From: an uncultured Chloroflexota bacterium
GTDB taxonomy: Bacteria > Chloroflexota > Dehalococcoidia > UBA2979
DNA: 35,470 bases
Direction of reading: 5' to 3'
Assembly: GCA_903917615.1 (NCBI GenBank)
Contig: CAIXBH010000035.1
Span: forward strand, 1-35,470
In this document: in pieces, positions 10,800 through 19,658 of the stretch
How the letters are laid out: each line of letters begins with the position of its first letter
Numbering within the stretch: the stretch's first letter is position 1
Translations under genes and position numbers: made by a program
The notes under the pieces: generated by a model
The model's input: the letters and a program-made list of their open reading frames with translations, nothing else
Databases searched by the model: none
What the model was told of the DNA's origin: nothing

Positions 10800-11698
10800 C
10801 CACATTCCATCCGCCCGCCGAGATCGCGATCTGCTACCACGGCGGCATTGCCAACGCGGGTGCGCTCGCGCGACGGCTGGGGGAGCAAGTCGAGGCTGCA
10901 GGCGCCGCGGCACGTGTCCGCGTCATGCCTGACCCGTTGGACCCCGTTGAGTGCGCCGAGTTCGGGGCATGGCTCGGGAAGCCCGGGCTCGTCGTCTGCG
11001 TCGGCGGCGACGGGACGGTGCTGCACGCGTCCGAGTTCGCGGCGATCGCGGGGACGCCGATCTTCGGGGTCCGCATGGGCCGCCTCGGCTTCCTGACCGA
11101 GACGATCGAGGCGGAGGCCGCGGACGCGCTCGCCATCGTCCTGCGGGGCGAGGCGCGCCTCGAGCGGCACGCGATGGTGCAGGCCAGCGTGGGCGGCGGC
11201 GAGCCCGTACACGCGCTGAACGACATCGTCATCGGCCGCGCCGTCATCGGACGCACGATCTCCGTGGCCGCACGCATGGATGGTGTCCTGCTCGCCGAGT
11301 ACCGCGCGGACGCGCTCATCGTCGCAACCGCCACCGGTTCGACGGGCTACGCGCTCTCGGTCGGAGGGCCGATCCTGCCGCCGACCTCACCGGAGATCAT
11401 CGTCGTGCCGGTCGCGCCGCACCTCACGCAGGCGAATCCCCTGGTGCTTCCGGCGGATGTCTCGCTGCGGCTCTTCGTGGAGCGTGGCTACGACGCCGTC
11501 GTGACGCCCGATGGCCTGCACCAGCAGCAGGTCGACTCCGGCACGGTGATCGAGGTCAAGCACTCAGACCGCTACGTGGACTTCGTGCGCCTCGGCGGGC
11601 CGGAGCAGTTCTACGCGAACGTCGCGCGTCGCCTCGGCTGGCTCCGCGCGGACCACGCCCTCGATGGGCTGCCCGAGGCGCCGTCAGGACGCTTCTAG
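10796..11698 (+). CDS. nadK: NAD kinase
   Basis: GGDGTVLHASEFA, GVRMGRLGFLTE, ALIVATATGSTGYALSVGGPIL; ATGA overlap with tlyA. Confidence 0.95.
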   Translation: MTTFHPPAEIAICYHGGIANAGALARRLGEQVEAAGAAARVRVMPDPLDPVECAEFGAWLGKPGLVVCVGGDGTVLHASEFAAIAGTPIFGVRMGRLGFLTETIEAEAADALAIVLRGEARLERHAMVQASVGGGEPVHALNDIVIGRAVIGRTISVAARMDGVLLAEYRADALIVATATGSTGYALSVGGPILPPTSPEIIVVPVAPHLTQANPLVLPADVSLRLFVERGYDAVVTPDGLHQQQVDSGTVIEVKHSDRYVDFVRLGGPEQFYANVARRLGWLRADHALDGLPEAPSGRF

Positions 11699-11734
11699 GG
11701 TCGCTTCTGATACGGGACGGATTATCCTGTACGC

Positions 11735-12250
11735 ATGACTGCTCCTGCTGACCCCACCGCGCTCGCTCCCGCTGCGGACCTCGAGGTCGTGCGCGCCACC
11801 GTGCAGGACGCCGATGGCATCGCGCAGCTCATCAACTTCTGGGCGGCGCAGGGGCAGATGCTGCCGCGGACCCTCGGTGAGACGTACGAGAACCTGCGTG
11901 ACTTTTTCGTGGTGCGCGAGGGCGGTCGCGTGGTTGGCTGCGGCGCGCTGCACATCGTCTGGGCCGACATGGCCGAGCTGAAGTCGCTGGCCGTGGAGGA
12001 GAGCGCGCACTCGCGCGGCATCGGCGCGGCGATCACGCGCGCCTGCGTCGAGGAGGGCCGTGCGCTCGGCCTCGACTCGCTGTTCGCGCTGACCTACCGG
12101 CCCGGCTTCTTCGAGCGCCTCGGCTGGCGGCAGGCCGACGTGATGACTCTGCCCCGCAAGGTCTGGAACGAGTGCTACCGCTGCCCGAAGTTCCCGGGCT
12201 GCGACGAGATCGCGCTCGTCATCGACCTCAAGACGCCCGCCGGCGCATGA
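11735..12250 (+). CDS. N-acetyltransferase, ArgA-like GNAT
   Basis: GNAT core LKSLAVEESAHSRGIGAAITRACVEEGRALGLDSLFALTYRPGFFERLGW; C-terminal ECYRCPKFPGCDEIALV resembling ArgA-type amino-acid N-acetyltransferases. Confidence 0.85.
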   Translation: MTAPADPTALAPAADLEVVRATVQDADGIAQLINFWAAQGQMLPRTLGETYENLRDFFVVREGGRVVGCGALHIVWADMAELKSLAVEESAHSRGIGAAITRACVEEGRALGLDSLFALTYRPGFFERLGWRQADVMTLPRKVWNECYRCPKFPGCDEIALVIDLKTPAGA

Positions 12251-12816
12251 GCGCCGCCGCCGACCCGAACGAGCCCATTCCCGAGGTCGTCCGCTCCGAG
12301 CACCTCGCGCAGCGGCGCTATCTCCGCTTCGGCGTGGACACGGTCCGCTACCCCGATGGGCACGAGGGCCAGTTCGTGGTCGTCGGGCATCCCGGTGCCG
12401 TCGCGCTGGTCGTCCTCGATGCCGAAGGGCGCTGGCTGCTGATCCGCCAGTACCGCCATGCCGCCCGCCGCTGGCTTCTGGAGATTCCTGCCGGCACGCG
12501 CGAGGAGGGGGAGGCCCCCGAGGTCACCGCCGCCCGAGAGGTGCGCGAGGAGACCGGGTACGCCGCCGGGCACCTGGAGCACCTCGGCGGGACGTTCATG
12601 GTGCCGGGCTGGGGCGAGGAGTACATCGACTACTACCTCGCGACCGACCTGCGCCCGGATCCGCTGCCACAGGACGAGGACGAGGGCATCGCCGCGCCCA
12701 TTCCGATGACCCTCGAAGAGGTCCACGCGGCCGTCGCCGATGGCCGCATCGCGGACGCGAAGACCCTCGTCGCACTGACCCTCTTCGAGCGCCGTCGCGG
12801 TGGGGCGGCACGCTGA
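12247..12816 (+). CDS. NUDIX hydrolase (ADP-ribose pyrophosphatase-like)
   Basis: Nudix box-like GTREEGEAPEVTAAREVREETGY; ATG at 12247 (track ORF extends to 12172) overlaps the GNAT stop. Confidence 0.92.
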   Translation: MSAAADPNEPIPEVVRSEHLAQRRYLRFGVDTVRYPDGHEGQFVVVGHPGAVALVVLDAEGRWLLIRQYRHAARRWLLEIPAGTREEGEAPEVTAAREVREETGYAAGHLEHLGGTFMVPGWGEEYIDYYLATDLRPDPLPQDEDEGIAAPIPMTLEEVHAAVADGRIADAKTLVALTLFERRRGGAAR

Positions 12817-12835
12817 CCCCACACCTGCAGCGCAC

Positions 12836-12864
12836 TTGACCGAGGATTCAGGACGGGGAATAGT
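12836..12864 (+). promoter_or_regulatory. Candidate sigma70-type promoter for the sdh operon
   Basis: TTGACC - 17 nt - AATAGT, about 30 nt before the start at 12894. Confidence 0.5.
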
Positions 12865-12893
12865 GCCGAAGGCGACAGGTGAAGGGACGCGGC

Positions 12894-13667
12894 ATGGTTG
12901 CAGACGCAATGAGCGCGCTTCAGCGACGGTACGGGAAGACGCACCGCAAGGATCGCTGGTGGGTTGAACCCCTCCTCAGCGGCGGCGGTCTCGCAGCCTT
13001 CCTGCTCTACTCGACGGTCGCCGTGGTCGTCGGGCCGAACTGGTCGTATGAGGTCGGCCCGTACCTCTCTCCGATGTTCGAGCCGCTGATCCGACCGGAC
13101 TGGCTGCCGCGCTGGTTCTCGCCCGGGTTCCTGATCCTCTGGGCACCTGCCGGGTTCCGCACCACCTGCTACTACTACCGCCGCACCTACTACCGCTCGT
13201 ACTTCCTGAGCCCGCCTGCGTGCGCCGTCGCCGAACCGGCCGCGACCTACTCCGGCGAGTCGAAGTTCCCGCTGATCCTGCAGAACGTGCACCGCTACTT
13301 CATGTACGTGGCGCTGGTGTTCAACGTGCTGCTGTGGGTCGGCGCGGTGAAGTCGTACTGGATGCCGGGCGAGGGCCTGGGCATCGGCGTCGGCTCCATC
13401 GTCATGACGCTCAACGCCTTCTTCCTGATGATGTACAGCCTCGGCTGCCACTCGCTCCGCCACTGGGTGGCCGGTGGCCTGAACTCCTTCTCCCGCACGC
13501 CGATCCGGCGCCTCCGCCGCAAGGCCTGGGAGATCTTCACCATCGCGAACGAGAAGCACCGCATGTGGGCGTGGACGAGCATGATCTTCGTCGGCCTGAC
13601 GGACCTCTACATCCGACTGGTCGCCAACGGCGTGATCACCGACATCCACACCTGGAAGAGCTTCTAG
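12894..13667 (+). CDS. Putative succinate dehydrogenase/fumarate reductase membrane anchor (cytochrome b-like) subunit
   Basis: About 5 hydrophobic segments with His residues (NVHRYFMY, GCHSLRHW, EKHRMWAW); immediately upstream of sdhA-sdhB. Track start 12879. Confidence 0.8.
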   Translation: MVADAMSALQRRYGKTHRKDRWWVEPLLSGGGLAAFLLYSTVAVVVGPNWSYEVGPYLSPMFEPLIRPDWLPRWFSPGFLILWAPAGFRTTCYYYRRTYYRSYFLSPPACAVAEPAATYSGESKFPLILQNVHRYFMYVALVFNVLLWVGAVKSYWMPGEGLGIGVGSIVMTLNAFFLMMYSLGCHSLRHWVAGGLNSFSRTPIRRLRRKAWEIFTIANEKHRMWAWTSMIFVGLTDLYIRLVANGVITDIHTWKSF

Positions 13668-13723
13668 CGACAGCCTCCCCGGGCCGCTGGCCCGGGTGTT
13701 CGAGGTAGCGGCCCGGAGGGCGT

Positions 13724-15535
13724 ATGCCTGAGTACGAAACCCACGAGTACGACGTACTGGTGATCGGTGCCGGTGGCGCTGGTCTGCGTGCCGCGGTCGA
13801 GGCCTCCTCGATGGGCGCGCGGACCGCAGTCATCACCAAGTCCCTGCTGGGCAAGGCGCACACCGTCATGGCCGAGGGCGGCATGGCAGCCGCGATGGGC
13901 AACGTGTGGCCCCAGGACAACTGGCAGGTCCACTTCCGCGACACCATGCGCGGCGGCAAGATGCTCAACAACTGGCGCATGGCCCAGATCCACGCCCAGG
14001 AAGCCCCGGACCGCGTCTACGAGCTCGAGGAGTGGGGCGCCCTGTTCGACCGCACTCCCGACGGGCGCATTCTCCAGCGCGACTTCGGCGGCCACCGCTA
14101 CGCGCGCCTGGCCCACGTCGGTGACCGCACCGGCCTCGAGATGATCCGCATCCTCCAGCAGCGCGGCGTCCACCAGGGCCTCGACGTCTTCGCGGAGTGC
14201 ACCATCAACCGGCTGTTCAAGGACAGCCAGGGCCGCATCGCCGGGGCCATCGGCTACCGCCGCGAGACCGGCGAGCTGCTGCTCTTCAAGGCCAAGGCCG
14301 TGGTGCTCGCCACCGGCGGCGCTGGCCGCATCTGGGAGATCACCTCGAACTCCTGGGAGGGCACGGCCGACGGTCACGCCCTCGCGCTCTACGCGGGCGC
14401 GGACATGATCGACATGGAGTGCATCCAGTTCCACCCGACCGGGATGGTCTGGCCGCTCTCCGTGAAGGGCCTGCTCGTCACCGAGGGCGTCCGCGGTGAC
14501 GGTGGCACGCTGAAGAACATCGACGGCAAGCGCTTCATGTTCGACTACATCCCCGCGATGTTCGCGGCGGAGACGGCGGACAACGAGCCCGAGGCCGACC
14601 GCTGGTACAACGACAAGACCGTGCGCCGCACGCCGGACCTGCTGCCCCGTGACGAGGTCGCTCGCGCGATCAACTCCGAGGTGAAGGCGGGCCGCGGCAC
14701 CGAGCACGGCGGCGTCTTCCTCGACATCGCGTCGCGCCGGTCGCCGGAGTACATCCGCAGCCGCCTGCCCTCGATGTACCACCAGTTCATGCAGCTCGCC
14801 GGTGTCGACATCACGAAGGAAGCCTTCGAGGTCGGCCCGACGATGCACTACATCATGGGTGGCGTCCGCGTCGAAGCCGAGAAGCAGGGCACCGCGGTGC
14901 CGGGCCTCTACGCCGCAGGCGAGGTGTCCGGCGGCATGCACGGCGGCAACCGCCTCGGCGGCAACTCGCTCTCCGACCTCGTCGTCTTCGGACGGCGCGC
15001 CGGCATGGGCGCTGCCGAGTACGCGCTCGGGCTCACCTCGGCGCCGGCGCTCGACCAGGCCGACGTGGACGAGCGCGCCGCGCTCATGATGAAGCCGCTG
15101 GAGGGCGACGGACGGGAGAACCCGTACGCCATCCACACCGCGCTTCGGACGCTCATGCAGAACAAGGTCGGCATCATCCGCACGGAGAGCGAACTCCAGG
15201 AGGCCCTCGTCGAGATCGCCTCGCTGAAGGAGCGCCTGACGCGCGTGAAGGCCGGCGGCGATACGAAGTACAACCCCGGCTGGCACCTGGCGCTCGACCT
15301 CGAGCACATGATCACGGTGGCCGAGGTCGTCACGCGCGCCGCGATCGAGCGCAAGGAGAGCCGTGGCGGGCACACCCGCGACGACTACCCGAACCCCTCT
15401 CCGGAGTTCGGGAAGGTGAACATTGTGGATCGACTCGGCCCGAACGGCGTCGAGGTGCGGCAGGAGCCGCTGCCCCAGATGCCGCCGGAGCTCGCCGAGC
15501 TGTTCGCGGATGGAGGCGACGATGCCCACGGCTAA
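13724..15535 (+). CDS. sdhA: Succinate dehydrogenase/fumarate reductase flavoprotein subunit
   Basis: VLVIGAGGAGLRAAVEASSMGARTAVITK; FQFHPTG-type motif IQFHPTGMVWP; PTMHYIMGGVRVE. Confidence 0.96.
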   Translation: MPEYETHEYDVLVIGAGGAGLRAAVEASSMGARTAVITKSLLGKAHTVMAEGGMAAAMGNVWPQDNWQVHFRDTMRGGKMLNNWRMAQIHAQEAPDRVYELEEWGALFDRTPDGRILQRDFGGHRYARLAHVGDRTGLEMIRILQQRGVHQGLDVFAECTINRLFKDSQGRIAGAIGYRRETGELLLFKAKAVVLATGGAGRIWEITSNSWEGTADGHALALYAGADMIDMECIQFHPTGMVWPLSVKGLLVTEGVRGDGGTLKNIDGKRFMFDYIPAMFAAETADNEPEADRWYNDKTVRRTPDLLPRDEVARAINSEVKAGRGTEHGGVFLDIASRRSPEYIRSRLPSMYHQFMQLAGVDITKEAFEVGPTMHYIMGGVRVEAEKQGTAVPGLYAAGEVSGGMHGGNRLGGNSLSDLVVFGRRAGMGAAEYALGLTSAPALDQADVDERAALMMKPLEGDGRENPYAIHTALRTLMQNKVGIIRTESELQEALVEIASLKERLTRVKAGGDTKYNPGWHLALDLEHMITVAEVVTRAAIERKESRGGHTRDDYPNPSPEFGKVNIVDRLGPNGVEVRQEPLPQMPPELAELFADGGDDAHG

Positions 15536-16265
15536 TCTCAAGGTCTGGCGAGGCGACGACTCCGGCGACTACCAGAACTACCAGGTCGAGTACGGCCATG
15601 GTGAGGTAGTCCTCGACGTCATCCACAAGCTGCAGGCCACCCAGGCGGGTGACCTCGCGGTGCGCTGGAACTGCAAGGCCGGCAAGTGCGGCTCCTGCAG
15701 CGCGGAGATCAATGGTCACCCGCGCCTCCAGTGCATGACGCGCATGGAGATCTTCGAGGAGGGCGAGGAGATCGTCATCGCCCCGCTCAAGACGTACAAG
15801 CTCATCCGCGACCTGGTCACAGACGTCTCGGTGAACTTCGAGAAGGCGAAGACGATCCCCTTCGTCGACCTCGAGAAGCCCGCTCCGGGCGATGTCCGCC
15901 GCATGGCGCAGATGGACATCGACCGCGTGCAGGAATTCCACAAGTGCATCGAGTGCTTCATCTGCATGGACGTGTGCCACGTCATCCGTGACCACCCGGA
16001 CAACATGGACAAGTTCGTCGGGCCGCGCTACTTCGTGCAGCTCGCGATGGTCGCGATGCACCCGCTGGACCAGCACCCGAAGCGCGAGATGGTCGCCTAC
16101 GGGTTCGGCCTCGAGTACTGCAACATCACCAAGTGCTGCACCGAGGTCTGCCCCGAGGGCATCCACATCACGGACAACGCGATCATTCCGCTCAAGGAGC
16201 GCCGCGTAGACGAGCTCTACGACCCGCTGCGCATGATCGGCCGCGCTCTCTTCGGCAAGAAGTAG
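15522..16265 (+). CDS. sdhB: Succinate dehydrogenase/fumarate reductase iron-sulfur subunit
   Basis: CKAGKCGSC...C 2Fe-2S; CIECFICMDVCHV and CNITKCCTEVCPEGI Fe-S motifs; ATG at 15522 overlaps the sdhA end (track ORF starts 15423). Confidence 0.95.
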   Translation: MPTANLKVWRGDDSGDYQNYQVEYGHGEVVLDVIHKLQATQAGDLAVRWNCKAGKCGSCSAEINGHPRLQCMTRMEIFEEGEEIVIAPLKTYKLIRDLVTDVSVNFEKAKTIPFVDLEKPAPGDVRRMAQMDIDRVQEFHKCIECFICMDVCHVIRDHPDNMDKFVGPRYFVQLAMVAMHPLDQHPKREMVAYGFGLEYCNITKCCTEVCPEGIHITDNAIIPLKERRVDELYDPLRMIGRALFGKK

Positions 16266-16321
16266 GGCGTTCCGCCCGCTCGAGGCTGCCGCGACGCGCC
16301 TCGAGGGCTCGGTGACAAACG

Positions 16322-16347
16322 AGAGGCCCCGCGCGAGCGGGGCCTCT
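16322..16347. terminator. Terminator hairpin after sdhB
   Basis: Perfect 11-bp stem AGAGGCCCCGC-gcga-GCGGGGCCTCT (GNRA-type loop). Confidence 0.75.
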
Positions 16348-16487
16348 TCGTGTCTCCGGGATCTGCGCGGCGCCGTCACAGCTGCGTCACGGTCGATGCC
16401 GGATAGTCGTTATTAGGACGGCGTGGCAACGGACCCGCGTCCTCAATGCCGTCGCGGCCGGGCGCTGACGTGGAAGAGGCAGAACGC

Positions 16488-16637
16488 ATGATGATCCTGT
16501 GGATTCTCGCACTGGTGTTGGTCGGGCTCTGGTTGTTCGGGTTCGTGACCCACGTGGCCGGGAACCTGATTCACCTGCTGCTCGTGATCGCGGCCATCGT
16601 GATCATCTACAACCTCGTCACTGGCATGAGGGTGTAG
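16488..16637 (+). CDS. Small hydrophobic protein, lmo0937-family-like
   Basis: MMILWILALVLVGLWLFGFVTHVAGNLIHLLLVIAAIVIIYNLVTGMRV (49 aa) matches the pattern of the lmo0937 small membrane protein family. Track ORF starts 16446. Confidence 0.8.
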   Translation: MMILWILALVLVGLWLFGFVTHVAGNLIHLLLVIAAIVIIYNLVTGMRV

Positions 16638-16655
16638 CGCGCCCGCAACGCAGAT

Positions 16656-16684
16656 GAAGAGGCCCCGCTCACGCGGGCCTCTTC
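16656..16684. terminator. Terminator hairpin between the small membrane protein gene and ridA (convergent)
   Basis: GAAGAGGCCC(C)GC-tcac-GCGGGCCTCTTC with a single C bulge. Confidence 0.7.
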
Positions 16685-16714
16685 GCGTCGGCCGCGGAAC
16701 CGTTCCTGCATGCG

Positions 16715-17113
16715 TCAGGCGTCGTCGTCGAGGGCGGCGATCGCGTCGATCTCGACGAGCGCACCGGGGATCCCGACGTCGGTGACGGTGAGCACCGTGA
16801 GCGCAGTCGCGTGCGCCCCCCAGACCTCCTGCGCGGCCGCGTAACCTTCGCGGACGTCCTGTCCCTGCACGATGTAGACGTTGAGCTTCACCACGTGCTC
16901 CTGCGATGCGCCCCCGGCCTTCAGCGCCTCGAGGACGTTGCGCAGCGCCTGCCTCGTCTGCGTCCTGAGGTCGGGACCGGCGAGCGTGCCATCGGCGAGG
17001 ATGCCGTCCTGTCCGCCGACGAACAGCAGTTGCGTCGCGCGCTTCACGCTCACCACCTGCGTGTACGCCGGGTTGGAGTGCATAGACTCCGGATTCAGGT
17101 GCTCGATCGTCAT
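16715..17113 (-). CDS. RidA/YjgF family protein
   Basis: LLFVGGQDGILADGTLAGPDLRTQTRQALRNVLEALKAGGASQEHVVKLNVYIVQ...ALTVLTVTDVGIPGALVEIDAIAAL. Confidence 0.93.
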   Translation of the reverse strand: MTIEHLNPESMHSNPAYTQVVSVKRATQLLFVGGQDGILADGTLAGPDLRTQTRQALRNVLEALKAGGASQEHVVKLNVYIVQGQDVREGYAAAQEVWGAHATALTVLTVTDVGIPGALVEIDAIAALDDDA

Positions 17114-17151
17114 CGTGTCTCCCTGCTGGATACGATTCTCGCCGGATACGA

Positions 17152-17177
17152 AGAGGCCCCGCTCACGCGGGGCCTCT
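17152..17177. terminator. Terminator hairpin downstream of fumC
   Basis: Perfect 11-bp stem AGAGGCCCCGC-tcac-GCGGGGCCTCT. Confidence 0.72.
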
Positions 17178-17203
17178 CTTGGGTCTCTCGTCGGTGACGC
17201 GCG

Positions 17204-18589
17204 CTAGGCGTGCGTCATGTCGACGGGGACGATCCACTCCTTGAGCTGCGCCCCGGTCGCGAGGCCGAGCTCTTCGGCGGCCTGCACGAGGGTCGTGCCG
17301 TCGTGGTGGGCCTTCTTCGCGATCTTCGCCGCGTTGTCGTAGCCGATGTGCGGATTGAGCGCCGTGACGAGCATGAGGGATGACTCCATCAGCTCGTTGA
17401 TGCGGCGCTTGTTCGCCTCGATGCCGACCACGCAGTTGTCCGTGAACGACCGCGCCGCGTCACCCAGCAGGCGGATGCTCTGCAGGTTGTTGTGCGCGAT
17501 GACCGGCTTGAAGACGTTGAGCTCGAAGTTGCCCATCGAGCCGCCGATGCTGACCGACACGGCGTTGCCCATCACCTGGACGCACACCATCGTCATGGCC
17601 TCGCACTGGGTCGGGTTCACCTTGCCCGGCATGATGCTCGAGCCCGGCTCGTTCTCGGGGAGCAGGAGCTCACCGATGCCCGCGCGCGGGCCGGAGCCCA
17701 GCCAGCGGATGTCGTTCGCGATCTTCATGAAGGACGTCGCGAGGACGTTCAGCTGGCCGGCCAGCTCGACCTGCGCGTCGTGCGCGCCGAGCGACTCGAA
17801 CTTGTTCGGCGCGGTCACGAACGGCAGGCCGGTGAACGCAGCGATCTTCTTCGCCACGCGGTCCGCGAACTCGGGGTGCGAGTTCAAGCCCGTGCCGACC
17901 GCCGTGCCGCCCAGCGCGAGCTCGTAGAGCCGCGGCAGGACGCCCTCGATGCGGGCGATGCCGTAGGTGATCTGCTGCACGTACGCGGAGAACTCCTGGC
18001 CCAGCGTGAGCGGGGTGGCGTCCATCAGGTGCGTGCGGCCGATCTTGATGATGTCTTCGAACTCGGTCGACTTCGCCTGGAGCGCGTCGCGGACGTACTT
18101 CAGGGCCGGCAGCAGCAGGTGCACGACCTGCTCGACCGTCGCGATGCTCATCGCGCCCGGGAACGTGTCGTTCGAGGACTGCGACATGTTCACGTCGTCG
18201 TTCGGGTGGATCGGCTTCTTGGATCCCATCTCGCCGCCGAGCATCTCGATGGCCCGGTTGGAGATGACCTCGTTGCCGTTCATGTTCGACTGGGTGCCGG
18301 AGCCGGTCTGCCACACCACCAGCGGGAAGTGCGCGTCCAGCGTGCCCTCGATGACCTCGAGGGCGGCCTTCTTGATGACCTCGGCCTTGTCGTGCGACAG
18401 CTTGCCGAGGTCCTCGTTGGCCTCGGCGGAGCAGTACTTCACGATGCCCATCGCGCGGATCAGCGCGCGCGGCATGTGCTCGGTGCCGATCTTGAAGTTC
18501 TCGATCGAGCGCTGCGTCTGGGCGCCCCAGTACGCAGCGGTGTCGACGTCGATCGGGCCGAACGTGTCGGTCTCAACTCGAGTGGCCAT
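17204..18589 (-). CDS. fumC: Class II fumarate hydratase
   Basis: [28 protein letters not shown]; fumarase signature [17 protein letters not shown]. Confidence 0.97.
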   Translation of the reverse strand: MATRVETDTFGPIDVDTAAYWGAQTQRSIENFKIGTEHMPRALIRAMGIVKYCSAEANEDLGKLSHDKAEVIKKAALEVIEGTLDAHFPLVVWQTGSGTQSNMNGNEVISNRAIEMLGGEMGSKKPIHPNDDVNMSQSSNDTFPGAMSIATVEQVVHLLLPALKYVRDALQAKSTEFEDIIKIGRTHLMDATPLTLGQEFSAYVQQITYGIARIEGVLPRLYELALGGTAVGTGLNSHPEFADRVAKKIAAFTGLPFVTAPNKFESLGAHDAQVELAGQLNVLATSFMKIANDIRWLGSGPRAGIGELLLPENEPGSSIMPGKVNPTQCEAMTMVCVQVMGNAVSVSIGGSMGNFELNVFKPVIAHNNLQSIRLLGDAARSFTDNCVVGIEANKRRINELMESSLMLVTALNPHIGYDNAAKIAKKAHHDGTTLVQAAEELGLATGAQLKEWIVPVDMTHA

Positions 18590-18631
18590 ACGTTCCTCCT
18601 TCGAGGGTGCTCGCGAGCGCTGTGCCGGGGG

Positions 18632-19564
18632 CTAGCCCTTCGGCGTGGCGGCCACGAGCTCCTTCACGGCGTCGCCGGCGACCTGGATGGCCTTCAGCTC
18701 GTCCACCGACACGGGGATCTCGTAGACCTTCTGGATGCCGCCCGCGCCGAGGAGCACCGGGGCGCCGACGTAGCCGCCCGTCACGCCGTACTCGCCCTGA
18801 AGCAGGGTGCAGCAGGGGAGGACGCGCTTCTCGTCCAGGAGGATGGCGTCCACCATCTGGATCGTCGCGACGGCCGGGGCCACGAAGGCGCTGCCGGTCT
18901 TCAGGAGGTCGACGATCTCCGCGCCGCCGCGCATGGTGCGCTTCACGACCGCGTCGAGCTTCTCGGCCGACAGGAGCTGCGTCAGCGGCACGCCGCCGAC
19001 GGTCGCGTTCGAGACCAGCGGGACCATGGTGGCCTCCGTGTGGCCGCCCAGGACCCACGCGCTGACGTCCTTCGTCGACGCGCCGGTCTCCATCGAGATG
19101 AAGGTGCGGTAGCGGGTGCTGTCGAGCATGCCGCCCTGGCCGATCACGCGCTCCTTCGGGAAGCCGGAGGCCTCGAGCGCCACGTGGCACATCGCGTCCA
19201 TCGGGTTCGCGAAGATGATCAGGACGGCGTTCGGGGAGGCCTTGGCGGCCGCGCCGACGACACTCCGGACGATGCCGGCGTTGACGCTCAGCAGGTCCTC
19301 GCGCGTCATGCCCGGCTTGCGGGCCACGCCGGAGGTGATGATCACGAGGTCAGAGTTGGCCGTGTCGGCCCAGTCGTTCGTGCCGGTGATGCTCGCGGAG
19401 GTGCGGGCCCACGGCCCGGCCTCGGCGATGTCGAGCGCCTTGCCCTGCGGCAGCCCCTCGACGATGTCGATCAGCACCGTGTCGGCGTAGCCGCGCTGGT
19501 GCAGGATCTGACCCATGGTGGCACCGGTGTTGCCGGCGCCGACAATCGTGACCTTCGGTCGCAT
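18632..19564 (-). CDS. mdh: Malate dehydrogenase (LDH-like type)
   Basis: MRPKVTIVGAGNTGATMGQILHQRGYADTVLIDIVEGLPQGKALDI; VIITSGVARKPGMTREDLLSVNAGI. Confidence 0.95.
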   Translation of the reverse strand: MRPKVTIVGAGNTGATMGQILHQRGYADTVLIDIVEGLPQGKALDIAEAGPWARTSASITGTNDWADTANSDLVIITSGVARKPGMTREDLLSVNAGIVRSVVGAAAKASPNAVLIIFANPMDAMCHVALEASGFPKERVIGQGGMLDSTRYRTFISMETGASTKDVSAWVLGGHTEATMVPLVSNATVGGVPLTQLLSAEKLDAVVKRTMRGGAEIVDLLKTGSAFVAPAVATIQMVDAILLDEKRVLPCCTLLQGEYGVTGGYVGAPVLLGAGGIQKVYEIPVSVDELKAIQVAGDAVKELVAATPKG

Positions 19565-19658
19565 GGAATCTCCTACTCCGGCGCCTCGTGCCGGGTCCGC
19601 GTTCCGAGGAGGGTGCGGGCCCGGCGAGGCGCGATCGTGTGTTCGGGGGCCGTGGCCC

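Noticed and set aside
13664-15541. 625-aa antisense ORF over sdhA
   Set aside because: Shadow ORF; no recognisable domain.
16279-16305. CTCGAGGC...GCCTCGAG hairpin just before the sdhB terminator as an independent element
   Set aside because: Likely auxiliary or incidental secondary structure next to a stronger terminator.
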